Position numbers and translations under genes: made by a program. Shown piece by piece: positions 52,602-61,575 of a stretch of DNA of 64,000 bases. Position 1 is the stretch's first letter; each line of letters begins with the position of its first letter. The notes under the pieces were generated by a model. That model was not told the origin of the DNA, did not search any database, and saw only the letters and a program-made list of their open reading frames with translations. The stretch is taken from the NCBI GenBank assembly GCA_016716065.1, contig JADJXA010000003.1:558001-622000 (forward strand). Direction: 5' to 3'. The DNA is from Candidatus Leptovillus gracilis (GTDB lineage: Bacteria; Chloroflexota; Anaerolineae; Promineifilales; Promineifilaceae).

Positions 52602-52644
52602 TAAAAGCGATAACCGTACTTTTTAGATGAGAAAGGGCAACTTC

Positions 52645-53661
52645 ATGGCTCGAATCACCATCAAAGACGTAGCCGCCCACGTCGGGGTCAGCTACCAGAC
52701 AGTCTCCAAAGTGCTCAATAAGCAGGGCAATGTGTCCGGCGACACGGAGGCGCGCATCTGGCAGGCAGCGGCCGACCTGGGCTACAAGCCCAACGTCAGC
52801 GCCCGCAATCTGCGTACCCAGTCCAGCAACCTCATCGGTTACGCCTGGCAGCGCAGCCAGGATGATTCCCCCCGCCCCATCCTGGACCAGTTTCTCTACG
52901 ATGCCGTGTACACCTTCGAGCAGCACGGCTACCACTTGCTCACCTTCCTCGTGGATGCCACCGATACGTCCGACGTTGCCATTTACAAGGAGTTGTATGA
53001 CCGGCGGCAGGTGGAAGGGTACATCCTGGCAGACACCAACCACAACGACCCACGCATCGCCTGTTTGATTGAGCAGGGAATCCCCTTTGCCAGTTTTGGC
53101 CGCGCCAATACGGAATGGGATTTCTGTTGGGTGGATATAGACGGCCGTCACGGATTACGCATCGTCGCCGACCATCTGATTGAACGAGGCCACCAACGCA
53201 TCGGCCTGCTCACCTGGCCGGAAGGGTCGGAGGCGGGCGCTTACCGCGAAGAAGGCTTTGCCGATGGGCTGCGCAGCGCCGGGCTGGCCGTGCGCCCCGA
53301 TTGGGTGCTGCGCGGCAGCAACACAGTGCAGTTTGGCGCGGCCGGGATGCAGCATTTCCGCTCGCTGCCGGCGGCAGACCGGCCAACGGCCGTCGCCTGT
53401 GTGTCCGACGTTATCGCCATTGGCGCGCTCAACGACGCCAGCGCCGCCGGGCTGAACGTCGGCCAAGACATCGCCATCACCGGCTACGACGACATCCCGA
53501 TGGCCCAATACTTCACCCCGGCCCTCACCACCGTGCGGCAGCCCATCGCCACGGTGGGGCAGCAGGTGGTGGATTTGCTGCTGAAACAAATCAAAGGGCA
53601 GCCCATCGCCCAAAAAGGGATTTTGCTAAAACCAGAACTGATCATCCGCCAATCGAGCTAA
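52645..53661 (+). CDS. LacI-family transcriptional regulator
   Basis: This 338-residue repressor starts ARITIKDVAAHVGVSYQTVSKVLN, the LacI helix-turn-helix, with the hinge helix near residues 50-58 (SARNLRTQSSNLIGYA). The C-terminal sugar-binding core has VACVSDVIAIGALNDASAAGLNVGQDIAITGYDDIPMAQYFTPALTTVRQP, a normal LacI end. GAAAGGG precedes the ATG at 52645. It leads an operon with a GH65 phosphorylase and a sugar ABC importer, so the inducer is probably an alpha-glucoside or its phosphate. Autoregulation through the palindromes at 52577-52601 is likely. Confidence 0.93.
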   Translation: MARITIKDVAAHVGVSYQTVSKVLNKQGNVSGDTEARIWQAAADLGYKPNVSARNLRTQSSNLIGYAWQRSQDDSPRPILDQFLYDAVYTFEQHGYHLLTFLVDATDTSDVAIYKELYDRRQVEGYILADTNHNDPRIACLIEQGIPFASFGRANTEWDFCWVDIDGRHGLRIVADHLIERGHQRIGLLTWPEGSEAGAYREEGFADGLRSAGLAVRPDWVLRGSNTVQFGAAGMQHFRSLPAADRPTAVACVSDVIAIGALNDASAAGLNVGQDIAITGYDDIPMAQYFTPALTTVRQPIATVGQQVVDLLLKQIKGQPIAQKGILLKPELIIRQSS

Positions 53662-53664
53662 ACC

Positions 53665-56523
53665 ATGACTTTGCAAGCTGTTATTTTTGATTTAGATGGC
53701 GTCATCACCGACACGGCCGAATACCATTATCTGGCCTGGCAGAAACTGGCCGACGCTGAGGGTCTGTCCTTCGACCGCGCCATTAACGAAAAACTGCGCG
53801 GCATCTCGCGCCGCGAATCGCTGGCGATCATTTTGGACGGCCGTTCTCTGCCCGAAGAAGCGCTGTTGGATATGATGCAGCGCAAGAACAGCTATTACCA
53901 GCAGATGTTGGCCCAGATTTCCCCGGCCGACCTGCTGCCCGGCGTGGCTCGCCTGCTGGATGAACTGGACGCCACCAGCATCCCTTACGCCATCGCTTCC
54001 GCCAGCCGCAACGCCGCCGTTGTCGTGGCTAAACTGGGCATCGCCGACCGGCTGGCGCTGCTGGCCGACGGCCACAGCGTGGCCGAACCGAAACCGGCCC
54101 CCGACCTGTTCCGCTTTGCCGCCGCCAAACTAAACACGCCGCCAGGCGGCTGCCTGGTGGTGGAAGACGCCGCCGCCGGGGTACAGGCCGGTCTGGCGGC
54201 CGGCATGACTACCCTGGCGCTGGGGCCGGCCGCCCGATTTGCCGATTTGCCCGCCCTGACCCACCGCCGCGACAGCCTGGCCGATGTGACCCTGGCCGAT
54301 TTGCAGGCGCTGACCGCCGTTGATCCGCGGTGGGTTATTTGTCAGTCGGGGTTTGATCCAGCCGGGCAGCGCCACATGGAGACCGTGTTTACGCTGGGCA
54401 ACGGTTATTTCAGCACCCGCGGCGCCTTCGAGGAAGGCCACCCCGACGACCAGCCGATCACCTTTGCCCACGGCATCTTCGACGACATGCCGGTGAGTTT
54501 TACCGAGTTGGTGAATATGCCAGACTGGTTAGATACGGCCGTTTGGGTAGACGGCGCGCCGTTCCGGCTGGACCAGGGGCAAATTTTGCATTTTCAGCGG
54601 CAGATGGATTTGCGCCAGGGAATTTTGCGCCGCGACGTGCGCTGGCAGTCGCCGGGCGGGGCGATTGTAGACCTGACGTTTGAGCGATTTGCCAGTTATG
54701 CTCAGGAACATGTGGGCGCGCTGCGAATTCTGGCAACGGCCGTCAACCAGGCCTGCCATCTCGCCATCACCACGGGCATCAACGGCCACGTCGCCAACGA
54801 GGATTTACTGCACTGGCGCTTGTTGGACCAGGGCGCAGCCGACGATGGCCTGGTCTGGCTGCACAGCCGCACGCGCAAGACGAGCATGGATGTGGGCGCG
54901 GCGGCGGCCGTCATCGCCTCGGCGGGGGCACAAACACAGAGCCAACTTTGCCCCGGCCAGCCGCGTATCCATGTGACGCAAACGCTGCCGCCCGGCCAAA
55001 GCCTGCTGCTAGACAAGCTCATCGCCTACGCCGCCGGGCGCGATGCCGCGCCGCAAGCCGAAAACGTCGTCGCCCGCGCCCAGGCTTATTTGCCCAGCCA
55101 GAGCTACGACGCGCTGCGCGCCGCCCACATCGCCGCCTGGCGGCAGGTATGGCAGGCCAGCGATGTACAGATTGAAGGCGACCCCGCGGCGCAGTTGGCT
55201 CTGCGCTTCAACCTATTCCAACTATTCGTCGCCGCCCCACAGCACGACGACCGGGTGAGTATCGGCGCGAAAACGCTCAGCGGTTATGGCTACCGGGGGC
55301 ACGTTTTTTGGGACACGGAAATTTTTATCCTGCCGTTTTTCAGTTATACGCAGCCGCAGATTGCCCGCAACATGCTGCTGTATCGCTACCACACGTTGGC
55401 CGGGGCGCGGCGCAAAGCGGCGCGCAATGGGTTTGCCGGAGCGCAGTACGCCTGGGAAAGCGCGGCCACCGGCGACGAAGTGACGCCAACCTGGGTCCCT
55501 CATTTCAGCGACCCGACGCAGTTGGTGCGCATCTGGACGGGCGACATTCAAATCCACATTTCGGCCGACGTGGCTTACGCCATCCGGCAGTATTGGCAGA
55601 TCAGCGGCGATAATGCCTTTATGCGCGACTATGGCGCGGAGATGATTCTGGACACGGCCCGTTTTTGGGGCAGCCGGGCCGAGCGGGAAGAGATAGACGG
55701 CCGTCTCGTCTACAGCATCCGCGACGTCATCGGCCCAGACGAATACCACGACCACGTGGATAACAACAGCTACACCAACTATATCGCCCGCTGGCATTTG
55801 CAGACCGCCCTGGAGGTACGCGACTGGCTGCGGCAGGCCGACCCGGTGAAGGCGGCGGCTTTGGAAGCCGAACTCGCCCTCACGGATGAGGTCTATCGGC
55901 ACTGGCAGGAGGTGATGGCGCATTTGGTGTTTTTGTGGGATGGGGCAACGGCCGTTATCGAACAATTTGAGGGCTTCTTCCAACGCAACCGGCTGGACCC
56001 TGAACTATTTGCCAGCGCCAGCCAATCGCTGCAAGTGATTCTGGGCATCGAAGGGGCCAACGAGAGCCAGGTCCTCAAGCAGGCGGACGTGATCATGCTG
56101 CTTTGCCTGTTCCGCGATCAATTCGACCAGCGGACGTGGCAGGCCAATTGGCACGCCTACATGCCCATCACCGACCACAAATATGGCTCGTCGTTGGGAC
56201 CCAGCTTCCACGCCTGGGCCGCCTGCGAGATGGGGCGACCAGAGGAAGCGTATGAGCATTTTATGCTGGCCGCGCAGGCAGATTTGCTTAATCCACGTGG
56301 CAACGCCGGGGATGGCATCCATGCCGCTTCGGCCGGTGGGGTGTGGCAGGCGGTTGTCTTTGGCTTCGCCGGGCTGCGCCAGGAGCAAGGCACGTTTTCT
56401 CTGCATCCCCAATTACCCCAACATTGGCAGCGCATTGCGTTCAAGTTTCGCTATCGTGGCGCGTACAAACAGGTAGACATCCGCCGCGATGCAGAAGGAA
56501 GGGTTATCGCCAAAATTGAATGA
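53665..56523 (+). CDS. Beta-phosphoglucomutase / GH65 glycoside phosphorylase fusion
   Basis: This 952-residue protein joins two enzymes usually encoded by adjacent genes. Residues 1-215 are a HAD beta-phosphoglucomutase (VIFDLDGVITDTAEYH with Asp9 and Asp11; LRGISRRESL; VVEDAAAGVQAGLAAGM). From about 225 a complete GH65 phosphorylase follows (HMETVFTLGNGYFSTRGAFEE; acid Glu693 in VIGPDEYHDHVDNNSYTNY; RGNAGDGIHAASAGG). GH65 phosphorolyses alpha-glucobioses such as trehalose, maltose or kojibiose to beta-glucose 1-phosphate, which the mutase turns into glucose 6-phosphate. Three bases separate it from the lacI stop. The exact disaccharide is not readable from sequence. Confidence 0.92.
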   Translation: MTLQAVIFDLDGVITDTAEYHYLAWQKLADAEGLSFDRAINEKLRGISRRESLAIILDGRSLPEEALLDMMQRKNSYYQQMLAQISPADLLPGVARLLDELDATSIPYAIASASRNAAVVVAKLGIADRLALLADGHSVAEPKPAPDLFRFAAAKLNTPPGGCLVVEDAAAGVQAGLAAGMTTLALGPAARFADLPALTHRRDSLADVTLADLQALTAVDPRWVICQSGFDPAGQRHMETVFTLGNGYFSTRGAFEEGHPDDQPITFAHGIFDDMPVSFTELVNMPDWLDTAVWVDGAPFRLDQGQILHFQRQMDLRQGILRRDVRWQSPGGAIVDLTFERFASYAQEHVGALRILATAVNQACHLAITTGINGHVANEDLLHWRLLDQGAADDGLVWLHSRTRKTSMDVGAAAAVIASAGAQTQSQLCPGQPRIHVTQTLPPGQSLLLDKLIAYAAGRDAAPQAENVVARAQAYLPSQSYDALRAAHIAAWRQVWQASDVQIEGDPAAQLALRFNLFQLFVAAPQHDDRVSIGAKTLSGYGYRGHVFWDTEIFILPFFSYTQPQIARNMLLYRYHTLAGARRKAARNGFAGAQYAWESAATGDEVTPTWVPHFSDPTQLVRIWTGDIQIHISADVAYAIRQYWQISGDNAFMRDYGAEMILDTARFWGSRAEREEIDGRLVYSIRDVIGPDEYHDHVDNNSYTNYIARWHLQTALEVRDWLRQADPVKAAALEAELALTDEVYRHWQEVMAHLVFLWDGATAVIEQFEGFFQRNRLDPELFASASQSLQVILGIEGANESQVLKQADVIMLLCLFRDQFDQRTWQANWHAYMPITDHKYGSSLGPSFHAWAACEMGRPEEAYEHFMLAAQADLLNPRGNAGDGIHAASAGGVWQAVVFGFAGLRQEQGTFSLHPQLPQHWQRIAFKFRYRGAYKQVDIRRDAEGRVIAKIE

Positions 56524-56722
56524 GTTTTCGGCACACCTGTTTAAAACATAGACTGCCGCGCATTCCGTCCGGTCAAAGATAGGCACACGCGGCAATCATG
56601 AAGAGACAAACCGTTTATCAACGATGCGCCTCGTGGAGCCAATTATACAGCAATCTCGCCTTCACTACTCCCCGGCGTGCATCACAATTATCAACCAGTG
56701 AATGGATTAAATGGAGAAGAAA
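56524..56722. other. Spacer between GH65 fusion and binding-protein gene, nothing recognised
   Basis: No gene, terminator or clear operator was seen in this 199-bp spacer. Confidence 0.4.
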
Positions 56723-58033
56723 ATGAACAAGCGTTTGTTAACTTTGTGGGTATTGTTACTCGTAGGGGTTCTGTTGGCTGCTTGTGGTGGCAGTGCGGCG
56801 GATCCAACGGCCGTAGCGCCAGCAGCCACTGAGGTGGGAACGGCCGTAGAACAACCAGTGGTAGAACAACCGACCGACCAACCGGCGGCCGATGTCATCC
56901 AACTCCAACTCATGGGCTGGGCCAGCTCCGACGCCGAAAACAGCCGTCTGCAAGAAATGATTGACAACTTCAACGCCGCCAACAGCGACGTTCAGGCCAA
57001 CCTGCTGCTCGTGCCCGACTACGACACCAAGCTGCAAACCAGCCTGGCCGGCGGCGCGCCGCCCGACGTTTTCTACATTGACAGCTTCAAACTGCCCGAT
57101 TTCGTCGCCGCCAATGCCATTGCGCCCATCGGTGATGAACTGGAAGACGTAGACGATTTCTACCCCAACCTGCGCCAGGCCTTCACCCTGGACGGCACGT
57201 TCTACTGCCCGCCCAAAGATTTCAGCACCCTGGCCTTACAATACAACAAAGACATGTTCGATGCGGCCGGCCTGGATTACCCCACGGCCGATTGGACCTG
57301 GGATGACCTGCGCGCGGCAGCCGAGGCCCTCACAGACAGCGACAACGGCGTCTACGGCATCGTTCTCAGCGCCGACATGGCCCGCTGGATCGCCTTCCTC
57401 TATCAGGCCGATGGGGCCATCACCAACGCCGACTTCACGGCCATGACCCTGGATTCGCCAGCAGCACAAGAAGCGATGGATTTCTACGTGGGTCTGGTAC
57501 AAGACGGTTTTGCCGCCCAACCATCCGACCTGGACAGCGGTTGGCCCGGCGAAGCGTTTGGCAAACAGCAGGCGGCCATGTCCACAGAAGGCAACTGGAT
57601 TGTCTCCTTCCTGCGTGACCAATTCCCCGACGTTAACTTCGGCGTAGCCGAACTACCGGCCGGACCGGGCGGCGACGCCACCATGTCCTTCACCGTTTGC
57701 TACGGTGTGCCAACCAACGCCGCCAACCACGACGCCTCGGTACGCCTGGTAAATTACCTCACCGGCCCCGAAGGCATGAAAGCCTGGTCCGACCTGGGTC
57801 TGGCGATGCCCACCCGCGCCAGCCTGCGCGCTGGCTGGCTGGAAAAATATCCTGATCTGGAACCGTTCCTAAACGGCGCCGATTTTGCCTATCCGTGGCA
57901 GTTCCGCCCCGGCTTCCAGGACGTGCTGGACACGGTGAACTCTGGTTTACAAGAAGCGTTCACTGGTCTGGCGACCACCGAACAGGTGCTGCAAAACGCC
58001 CAAGAAGTAGGCACGGAAGTTTTGAACCGGTAG
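56723..58033 (+). CDS. Family-1 sugar ABC transporter substrate-binding lipoprotein
   Basis: This protein of about 436 residues has lipobox VLLAAC near residue 18, a threonine/glutamate-rich linker (VEQPVVEQPTDQPAAD) and an extracellular solute-binding fold of family 1 (MalE-like): NAANSDVQANLLLVPDYDTKLQTSLAGGAPPDVFYID, TWDDLRAAAEALTDSDNGVYGI and AAMSTEGNWIVSFLRDQFP. It should deliver an oligosaccharide to the MalF/MalG-type permeases next to it. GGAG eight bases upstream sets the start at 56723. No ATPase gene is in this operon, so a shared MsmK/MalK-type ATPase elsewhere is probably used. Confidence 0.9.
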   Translation: MNKRLLTLWVLLLVGVLLAACGGSAADPTAVAPAATEVGTAVEQPVVEQPTDQPAADVIQLQLMGWASSDAENSRLQEMIDNFNAANSDVQANLLLVPDYDTKLQTSLAGGAPPDVFYIDSFKLPDFVAANAIAPIGDELEDVDDFYPNLRQAFTLDGTFYCPPKDFSTLALQYNKDMFDAAGLDYPTADWTWDDLRAAAEALTDSDNGVYGIVLSADMARWIAFLYQADGAITNADFTAMTLDSPAAQEAMDFYVGLVQDGFAAQPSDLDSGWPGEAFGKQQAAMSTEGNWIVSFLRDQFPDVNFGVAELPAGPGGDATMSFTVCYGVPTNAANHDASVRLVNYLTGPEGMKAWSDLGLAMPTRASLRAGWLEKYPDLEPFLNGADFAYPWQFRPGFQDVLDTVNSGLQEAFTGLATTEQVLQNAQEVGTEVLNR

Positions 58034-58051
58034 GCAAAACCATGTTTAGAC

Positions 58052-58084
58052 AGACCTGGCAGGCCGCGGCGGCCTGTCAGGTCT
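58052..58084. repeat. REP palindrome (GACCTGRCAGG family), copy 5
   Basis: AGACCTGGCAGGCC and GGCCTGTCAGGTCT are inverted around GCGGC in the spacer before the MalF-type gene. It lies outside the RAYT cluster. Confidence 0.75.
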
Positions 58085-58100
58085 CAGCAGGAGGCAGCAA

Positions 58101-59144
58101 ATGGCTGTGACAACCGGCATCCGGGGTGAAGACAGGCAAAATGCCATTGCCGGCTGGCTGTTTATGACCCCCACAGTTCTGATTTTTTCTGTGTTCATCA
58201 TCATTCCGATCATTGCGGCCGTCTATTTTAGCCTGACCGATTGGAACGGCATCAGCCGGCCAGCCGAAGCCAACTTCATCGGCCTGAACAACTACAAAGC
58301 CATCCTGACCGAATCTGGCATCCGGCAAACCGACTTCTTCACCGCTCTGAAAAACACCACCTACTTCGCCCTGGGCGTCGTACCGATGCAGACGATCATC
58401 TCTTTGCTGCTGGCCGTCGTCGTCAACCAATCGCTTTTGCGCTTCAAGGGCTTCTTTCGCACCACCTACTACTTCCCTTCCATCACCTCATCGGTCGCCA
58501 TCAGCCTGATGTTCCTGTTCTTCTACCAAAAAAGCGGCCTGGTGAACCAGGTCTTGGGCTCGCTGACATTTGGCGCCTGGCAGCCCATCGCCTGGATGGC
58601 CGACCCACGCGGCCTGATCCACATTGTGCTCAGTTGGTTTGGGCTGACCATTCAGACAGCCCCAGACTTTCTGACCCAGAGCAAATTGGGCGGCGTCACG
58701 CTGTGGAGCTGGATCAGCGGCCCCAGTGTGGCCCTGACGGGCATTATGATCATGAATACCTGGACCACCATCGGCACCATGATGATCATTTTTCTGGCGG
58801 CGCTGCAAGACGTGCCCGGTTTTGTCTATGAAGCCGCGCAAATTGATGGGGCCAACGCCTGGACGCAGTTTCGCAAAATCACCTTACCCTTGCTGCGGCC
58901 GACTTTGTTCTTTGTGATCACCCTGGGGCTTATCGGCACATACCAGGTTTTTGATCAGGTGTACGTGATGAGCAGCGGCGGCCCGGCCAAAACGACGTTG
59001 ACGATAGCCTATCTGGTGTACCGCAATGGCTTCAACAACAGCCAGATGGGGCTGGGCGCGGCGATTGCCATCGTATTGTTTATCATCATCTTTACGCTCA
59101 CGCTGATTCAACGCCGCATCACCGGCAGCGAAGCAGACAATTAG
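58101..59144 (+). CDS. Sugar ABC transporter permease (MalF-type)
   Basis: This 347-residue inner-membrane protein has six hydrophobic segments from WLFMTPTVLIFSVFIIIPIIAAVYFSLTDWNG. The ATPase-contact loop reads VYEAAQIDGANAWTQFRKITLPLLRPT, the EAA motif of carbohydrate-uptake-1 permeases. Between helices 2 and 3 there is an insert of about 60 residues (SGLVNQVLGSLTFGAWQPIAWMADPRG...) that is also seen in related sugar permeases. CAGGAGG precedes the ATG. It pairs with the next permease. Confidence 0.92.
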   Translation: MAVTTGIRGEDRQNAIAGWLFMTPTVLIFSVFIIIPIIAAVYFSLTDWNGISRPAEANFIGLNNYKAILTESGIRQTDFFTALKNTTYFALGVVPMQTIISLLLAVVVNQSLLRFKGFFRTTYYFPSITSSVAISLMFLFFYQKSGLVNQVLGSLTFGAWQPIAWMADPRGLIHIVLSWFGLTIQTAPDFLTQSKLGGVTLWSWISGPSVALTGIMIMNTWTTIGTMMIIFLAALQDVPGFVYEAAQIDGANAWTQFRKITLPLLRPTLFFVITLGLIGTYQVFDQVYVMSSGGPAKTTLTIAYLVYRNGFNNSQMGLGAAIAIVLFIIIFTLTLIQRRITGSEADN

Positions 59145-59161
59145 GCGCAAAGGAGCGTATC

Positions 59162-60037
59162 ATGGCGACGATCAGTCAACCCATTTCTCAGGGTGGTTTG
59201 CAGGCAAATGAACGGCAGGCAGCGGTCAGGAAAGTGTTGTCTTATGGCGTCTTGTTCTTGCTGGCCCTGACCTTCATTTATCCGTTTTTGCTGGCGATTG
59301 CCACCAGCTTTAAATCCTTACCCGAAATCAACCAGTTTCCGGTGAGCCTGATACCCAAAGAGATTTCGCTGGAAGGGTATCGGCGGCTGCTGAACTTTAA
59401 TGTGCCGCGCTGGACGATTAACAGCGGGCTGGTGGCCGTATCGGTTACGCTGGGCAACTTGTTGTTTGCCAGCCTGGGCGGTTATGCGCTGGCGCGTATT
59501 CGCTTTCCGGGCAGTAGAGCCGTTTTTCTGGGCATTTTGGGCACGATGATGATTCCGGGCATTGTGCTGCTGATCCCGATGTTTATTGTGTTGAAATTGT
59601 TGGGATTTGTGGACACATATGCTGGTCTGATTGTGCCTAAATTGATTACGGCGTTTAGCATTTTTCTGATGAAACAGTTTTTCGAGTCGGTGCCGCGTGA
59701 ATTGGAAGAGGCGGCGCGCATTGATGGGGCGACGCCGCTGCAAATTTTCTTCCGCGTGGTGCTGCCGACGGCCAAACCGGCGCTGGTAGCGCTGACCATA
59801 TTCAGCTTTCAGGGAGCGTGGAACGATTTTATGCACCCGTTGATTGTGATCACGGTGAACCAGAGTTTGTTCACGCTGCCGTTGGGGTTGGCGCTGCTGC
59901 GCGGTGGCATGGGGCAGAATTTGCAATGGAATTCGCTGATGGCCGGTTCGATGTTGACCACGCTGCCGATGGCGATTATCTTTTTTGTGTTTCAGCGGTA
60001 CTTTATCGAGGGAACCAGCTACAGTGGGATTAAGTGA
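59162..60037 (+). CDS. Sugar ABC transporter permease (MalG-type)
   Basis: This 291-residue permease has six hydrophobic segments. The family start SYGVLFLLALTFIYPFLLAIATSFKSLPEI is followed by the EAA loop ELEEAARIDGATPLQIFFRVVLPTAKPALV and the C-terminal FVFQRYFIEGTSYSGIK, typical of MalG-type carbohydrate permeases. AAAGGAG precedes the ATG. Together with the MalF-type subunit it forms the transmembrane channel for the family-1 binding protein. Nothing unusual is seen. Confidence 0.93.
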   Translation: MATISQPISQGGLQANERQAAVRKVLSYGVLFLLALTFIYPFLLAIATSFKSLPEINQFPVSLIPKEISLEGYRRLLNFNVPRWTINSGLVAVSVTLGNLLFASLGGYALARIRFPGSRAVFLGILGTMMIPGIVLLIPMFIVLKLLGFVDTYAGLIVPKLITAFSIFLMKQFFESVPRELEEAARIDGATPLQIFFRVVLPTAKPALVALTIFSFQGAWNDFMHPLIVITVNQSLFTLPLGLALLRGGMGQNLQWNSLMAGSMLTTLPMAIIFFVFQRYFIEGTSYSGIK

Positions 60038-60040
60038 GCG

Positions 60041-60652
60041 ATGATTCGGGTGACGGCCGTTCTGCTGCAAGCCAGTAAACGATGGTGGTATGAATGGACG
60101 GCCGTTCTCCCCATCGCCCTGGCCTGGTTTGTGTGCCAGGTATTGGTGCTGCCGGGGCCGCCGGCAACGGCCGTTCTCTTCTCCCTCATGCGCCAATCCT
60201 ACGATAACCAGTGGTGGAACGGCCGTGACATCTGGACCGCCGCCAAAGAATTGTTCTGGCCCGCCTGGCAGTGGGCGTTGGTCAATGGTCTGGTCATCGG
60301 GCTGGCGTTGTTTAACTTGCTCACCTACTGGGACGTGCCAGGGCCGTTATGGATTTTTTTGCGGGTGGTCTGGCTGTTGGCGCTGACAGTCTGGTTGGGG
60401 CTGAATCTGGTCTATTGGCCGTTTTGGCTGGCGCAGGCAGACAAATCTATGCGCAACACCTATGCCAACGGCGGCCGGTTTTTGCTGCTGAATCCATTGG
60501 GCGCGTTGGGGCTAACGGCCGTTGTCGCCCTCGTCCTGTTCGTCAGCCTGCTGACCATCTTGCCCTTTGTGCTTGGCTCGATGGCCTGGGTGGCGCTGGT
60601 GGGGGTAACGGCCGTGCAATCTTCCCTCAGGCGTCAAACAGGCGATTTATGA
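60041..60652 (+). CDS. YesL-like (DUF624) membrane protein
   Basis: This 203-residue protein has about five hydrophobic segments (LPIALAWFVCQVLVLPGPPATAVLFSLM, ALVNGLVIGLALFNLLTYW, FLRVVWLLALTVWLGLNLVYWPFWLAQ and others). A GPPATAVL turn after the first helix and its place right after sugar ABC permeases are typical of the DUF624/YesL group, whose role is unknown. It starts three bases after the permease stop, so it is co-transcribed. Recurrent pairing with carbohydrate importers suggests an accessory role. Confidence 0.7.
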   Translation: MIRVTAVLLQASKRWWYEWTAVLPIALAWFVCQVLVLPGPPATAVLFSLMRQSYDNQWWNGRDIWTAAKELFWPAWQWALVNGLVIGLALFNLLTYWDVPGPLWIFLRVVWLLALTVWLGLNLVYWPFWLAQADKSMRNTYANGGRFLLLNPLGALGLTAVVALVLFVSLLTILPFVLGSMAWVALVGVTAVQSSLRRQTGDL

Positions 60653-60734
60653 CTTGCGACCTGTGATAGTTGACACAACCCATTTCTGTGGTAAAAGTAA
60701 GGTCATCTATTTGAATCGCAAGGAAATTCTGCAA

Positions 60735-61181
60735 ATGAAACAGAAATATATCTGGCTTACTGGTTTGCTGCTGGTGTTGATTTTAGCTGCCTGTGGTGGG
60801 GCAGCAAACGCGGGGGATACGGCCGTTGCCGAACAAACCGCCCCATCCACCGCCGACGGCGAACTGAACCTACCCGACACAGTAGACGTACAAACCGTCG
60901 CCCAAATCAAAGGCCGTGAAGACGTAGTGCTGTTCGACGTGCGCGAGCAGTTTGAATACGACGAAGCCCACATCGCCGGCGTCACCCTTATCCCCCTGGG
61001 CGACCTTCCTAACCGCCTCAGCGAAATCCCCACCGACAAAACCGTCATCATCACCTGCCGCAGCGGCAACCGCAGCGGTCAGGCAGCCGACTTTTTGCGC
61101 GAAAACGGCTTCACCAACGTCCACAACATGGAAGGCGGCATCGTCGCCTGGCAGCAAGCCGGGCTGCCCGTGGAAAAATAA
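60735..61181 (+). CDS. Rhodanese-domain lipoprotein
   Basis: This 148-residue lipoprotein has lipobox LILAAC near residue 19 and a single rhodanese domain from about residue 50: VDVQTVAQIKGREDVVLFDVREQFEYDEAHIAGVTLIPL, with active-site Cys108 in IITCRSGNRSGQ and the NVHNMEGGIVAW end. Rhodaneses transfer sulfur atoms or handle oxidised sulfur; here it should act outside the membrane. AAGGAAATT precedes the ATG at 60735. It lies 82 bases after the YesL-like gene and ends at a strong terminator, so it may be the last gene of the unit or have its own promoter. Confidence 0.9.
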   Translation: MKQKYIWLTGLLLVLILAACGGAANAGDTAVAEQTAPSTADGELNLPDTVDVQTVAQIKGREDVVLFDVREQFEYDEAHIAGVTLIPLGDLPNRLSEIPTDKTVIITCRSGNRSGQAADFLRENGFTNVHNMEGGIVAWQQAGLPVEK

Positions 61182-61192
61182 CCCCAACCAAC

Positions 61193-61236
61193 AAAAAGCG
61201 GGGTAAATCAGCTGATTTACCCCGCTTTTTTTGTTC
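61193..61236. terminator. Strong bidirectional rho-independent terminator
   Basis: A 38-bp perfect palindrome (61193-61230), AAAAAGCGGGGTAAATCAG and its complement, has an A-run on the left and a T-run on the right. It terminates the rhodanese transcript and, on the other strand, the GlsB-type transcript. Confidence 0.92.
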
Positions 61237-61253
61237 TATCTCGACAAAACCAG

Positions 61254-61511
61254 TTAGCGCCGACGACCGGTAAGCAAATTCAAAACCCCCAAGAAAACCA
61301 CAGCCCCGACGACCGCCACCACAAAACTGGGCAGGTTAAAACCGGTGACACCAGAACCGCCAAACAGACTCATGATCCAACCGCCCACCACCGCGCCGAT
61401 AATGCCGACAATGATGTTTGTCAGGCAGCCCATCTGGTCGTTACGTCCTACAATCATGCTGGCAATCCAACCGGCCAATGCCCCAAAGATGATCCAACTC
61501 AAAATGCCCAT
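61254..61511 (-). CDS. GlsB/YeaQ/YmgE-family membrane protein
   Basis: This 85-residue, three-helix protein starts GILSWIIFGALAGWIASMIVGRND, followed by GCLTNIIVGIIGAVVGGWIMSLFG and a last helix ending in LLTGRRR. The glycine-rich helices and the length are those of the transglycosylase-associated/GlsB stress-response family, found in many bacteria and linked to stress but without a known mechanism. GGAGGT precedes the ATG. It is monocistronic between two terminator/spacer regions. Confidence 0.9.
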   Translation of the reverse strand: MGILSWIIFGALAGWIASMIVGRNDQMGCLTNIIVGIIGAVVGGWIMSLFGGSGVTGFNLPSFVVAVVGAVVFLGVLNLLTGRRR

Positions 61512-61575
61512 CGTTTACCTCCATCAGGTTATATCAGGTTAATGACCACCTATACGTCTGGATGGTTCAAGAGTT

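Larger units (their letters stand above)
52261..52644. other. Intergenic region with MITE-like element, promoter and operator
   Basis: This divergent spacer between the TPR gene and the LacI regulator contains a hairpin interrupted by a MITE-like element (52390-52503) and, further right, the LacI promoter and operator, listed separately. No gene is seen in it. Confidence 0.6.
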
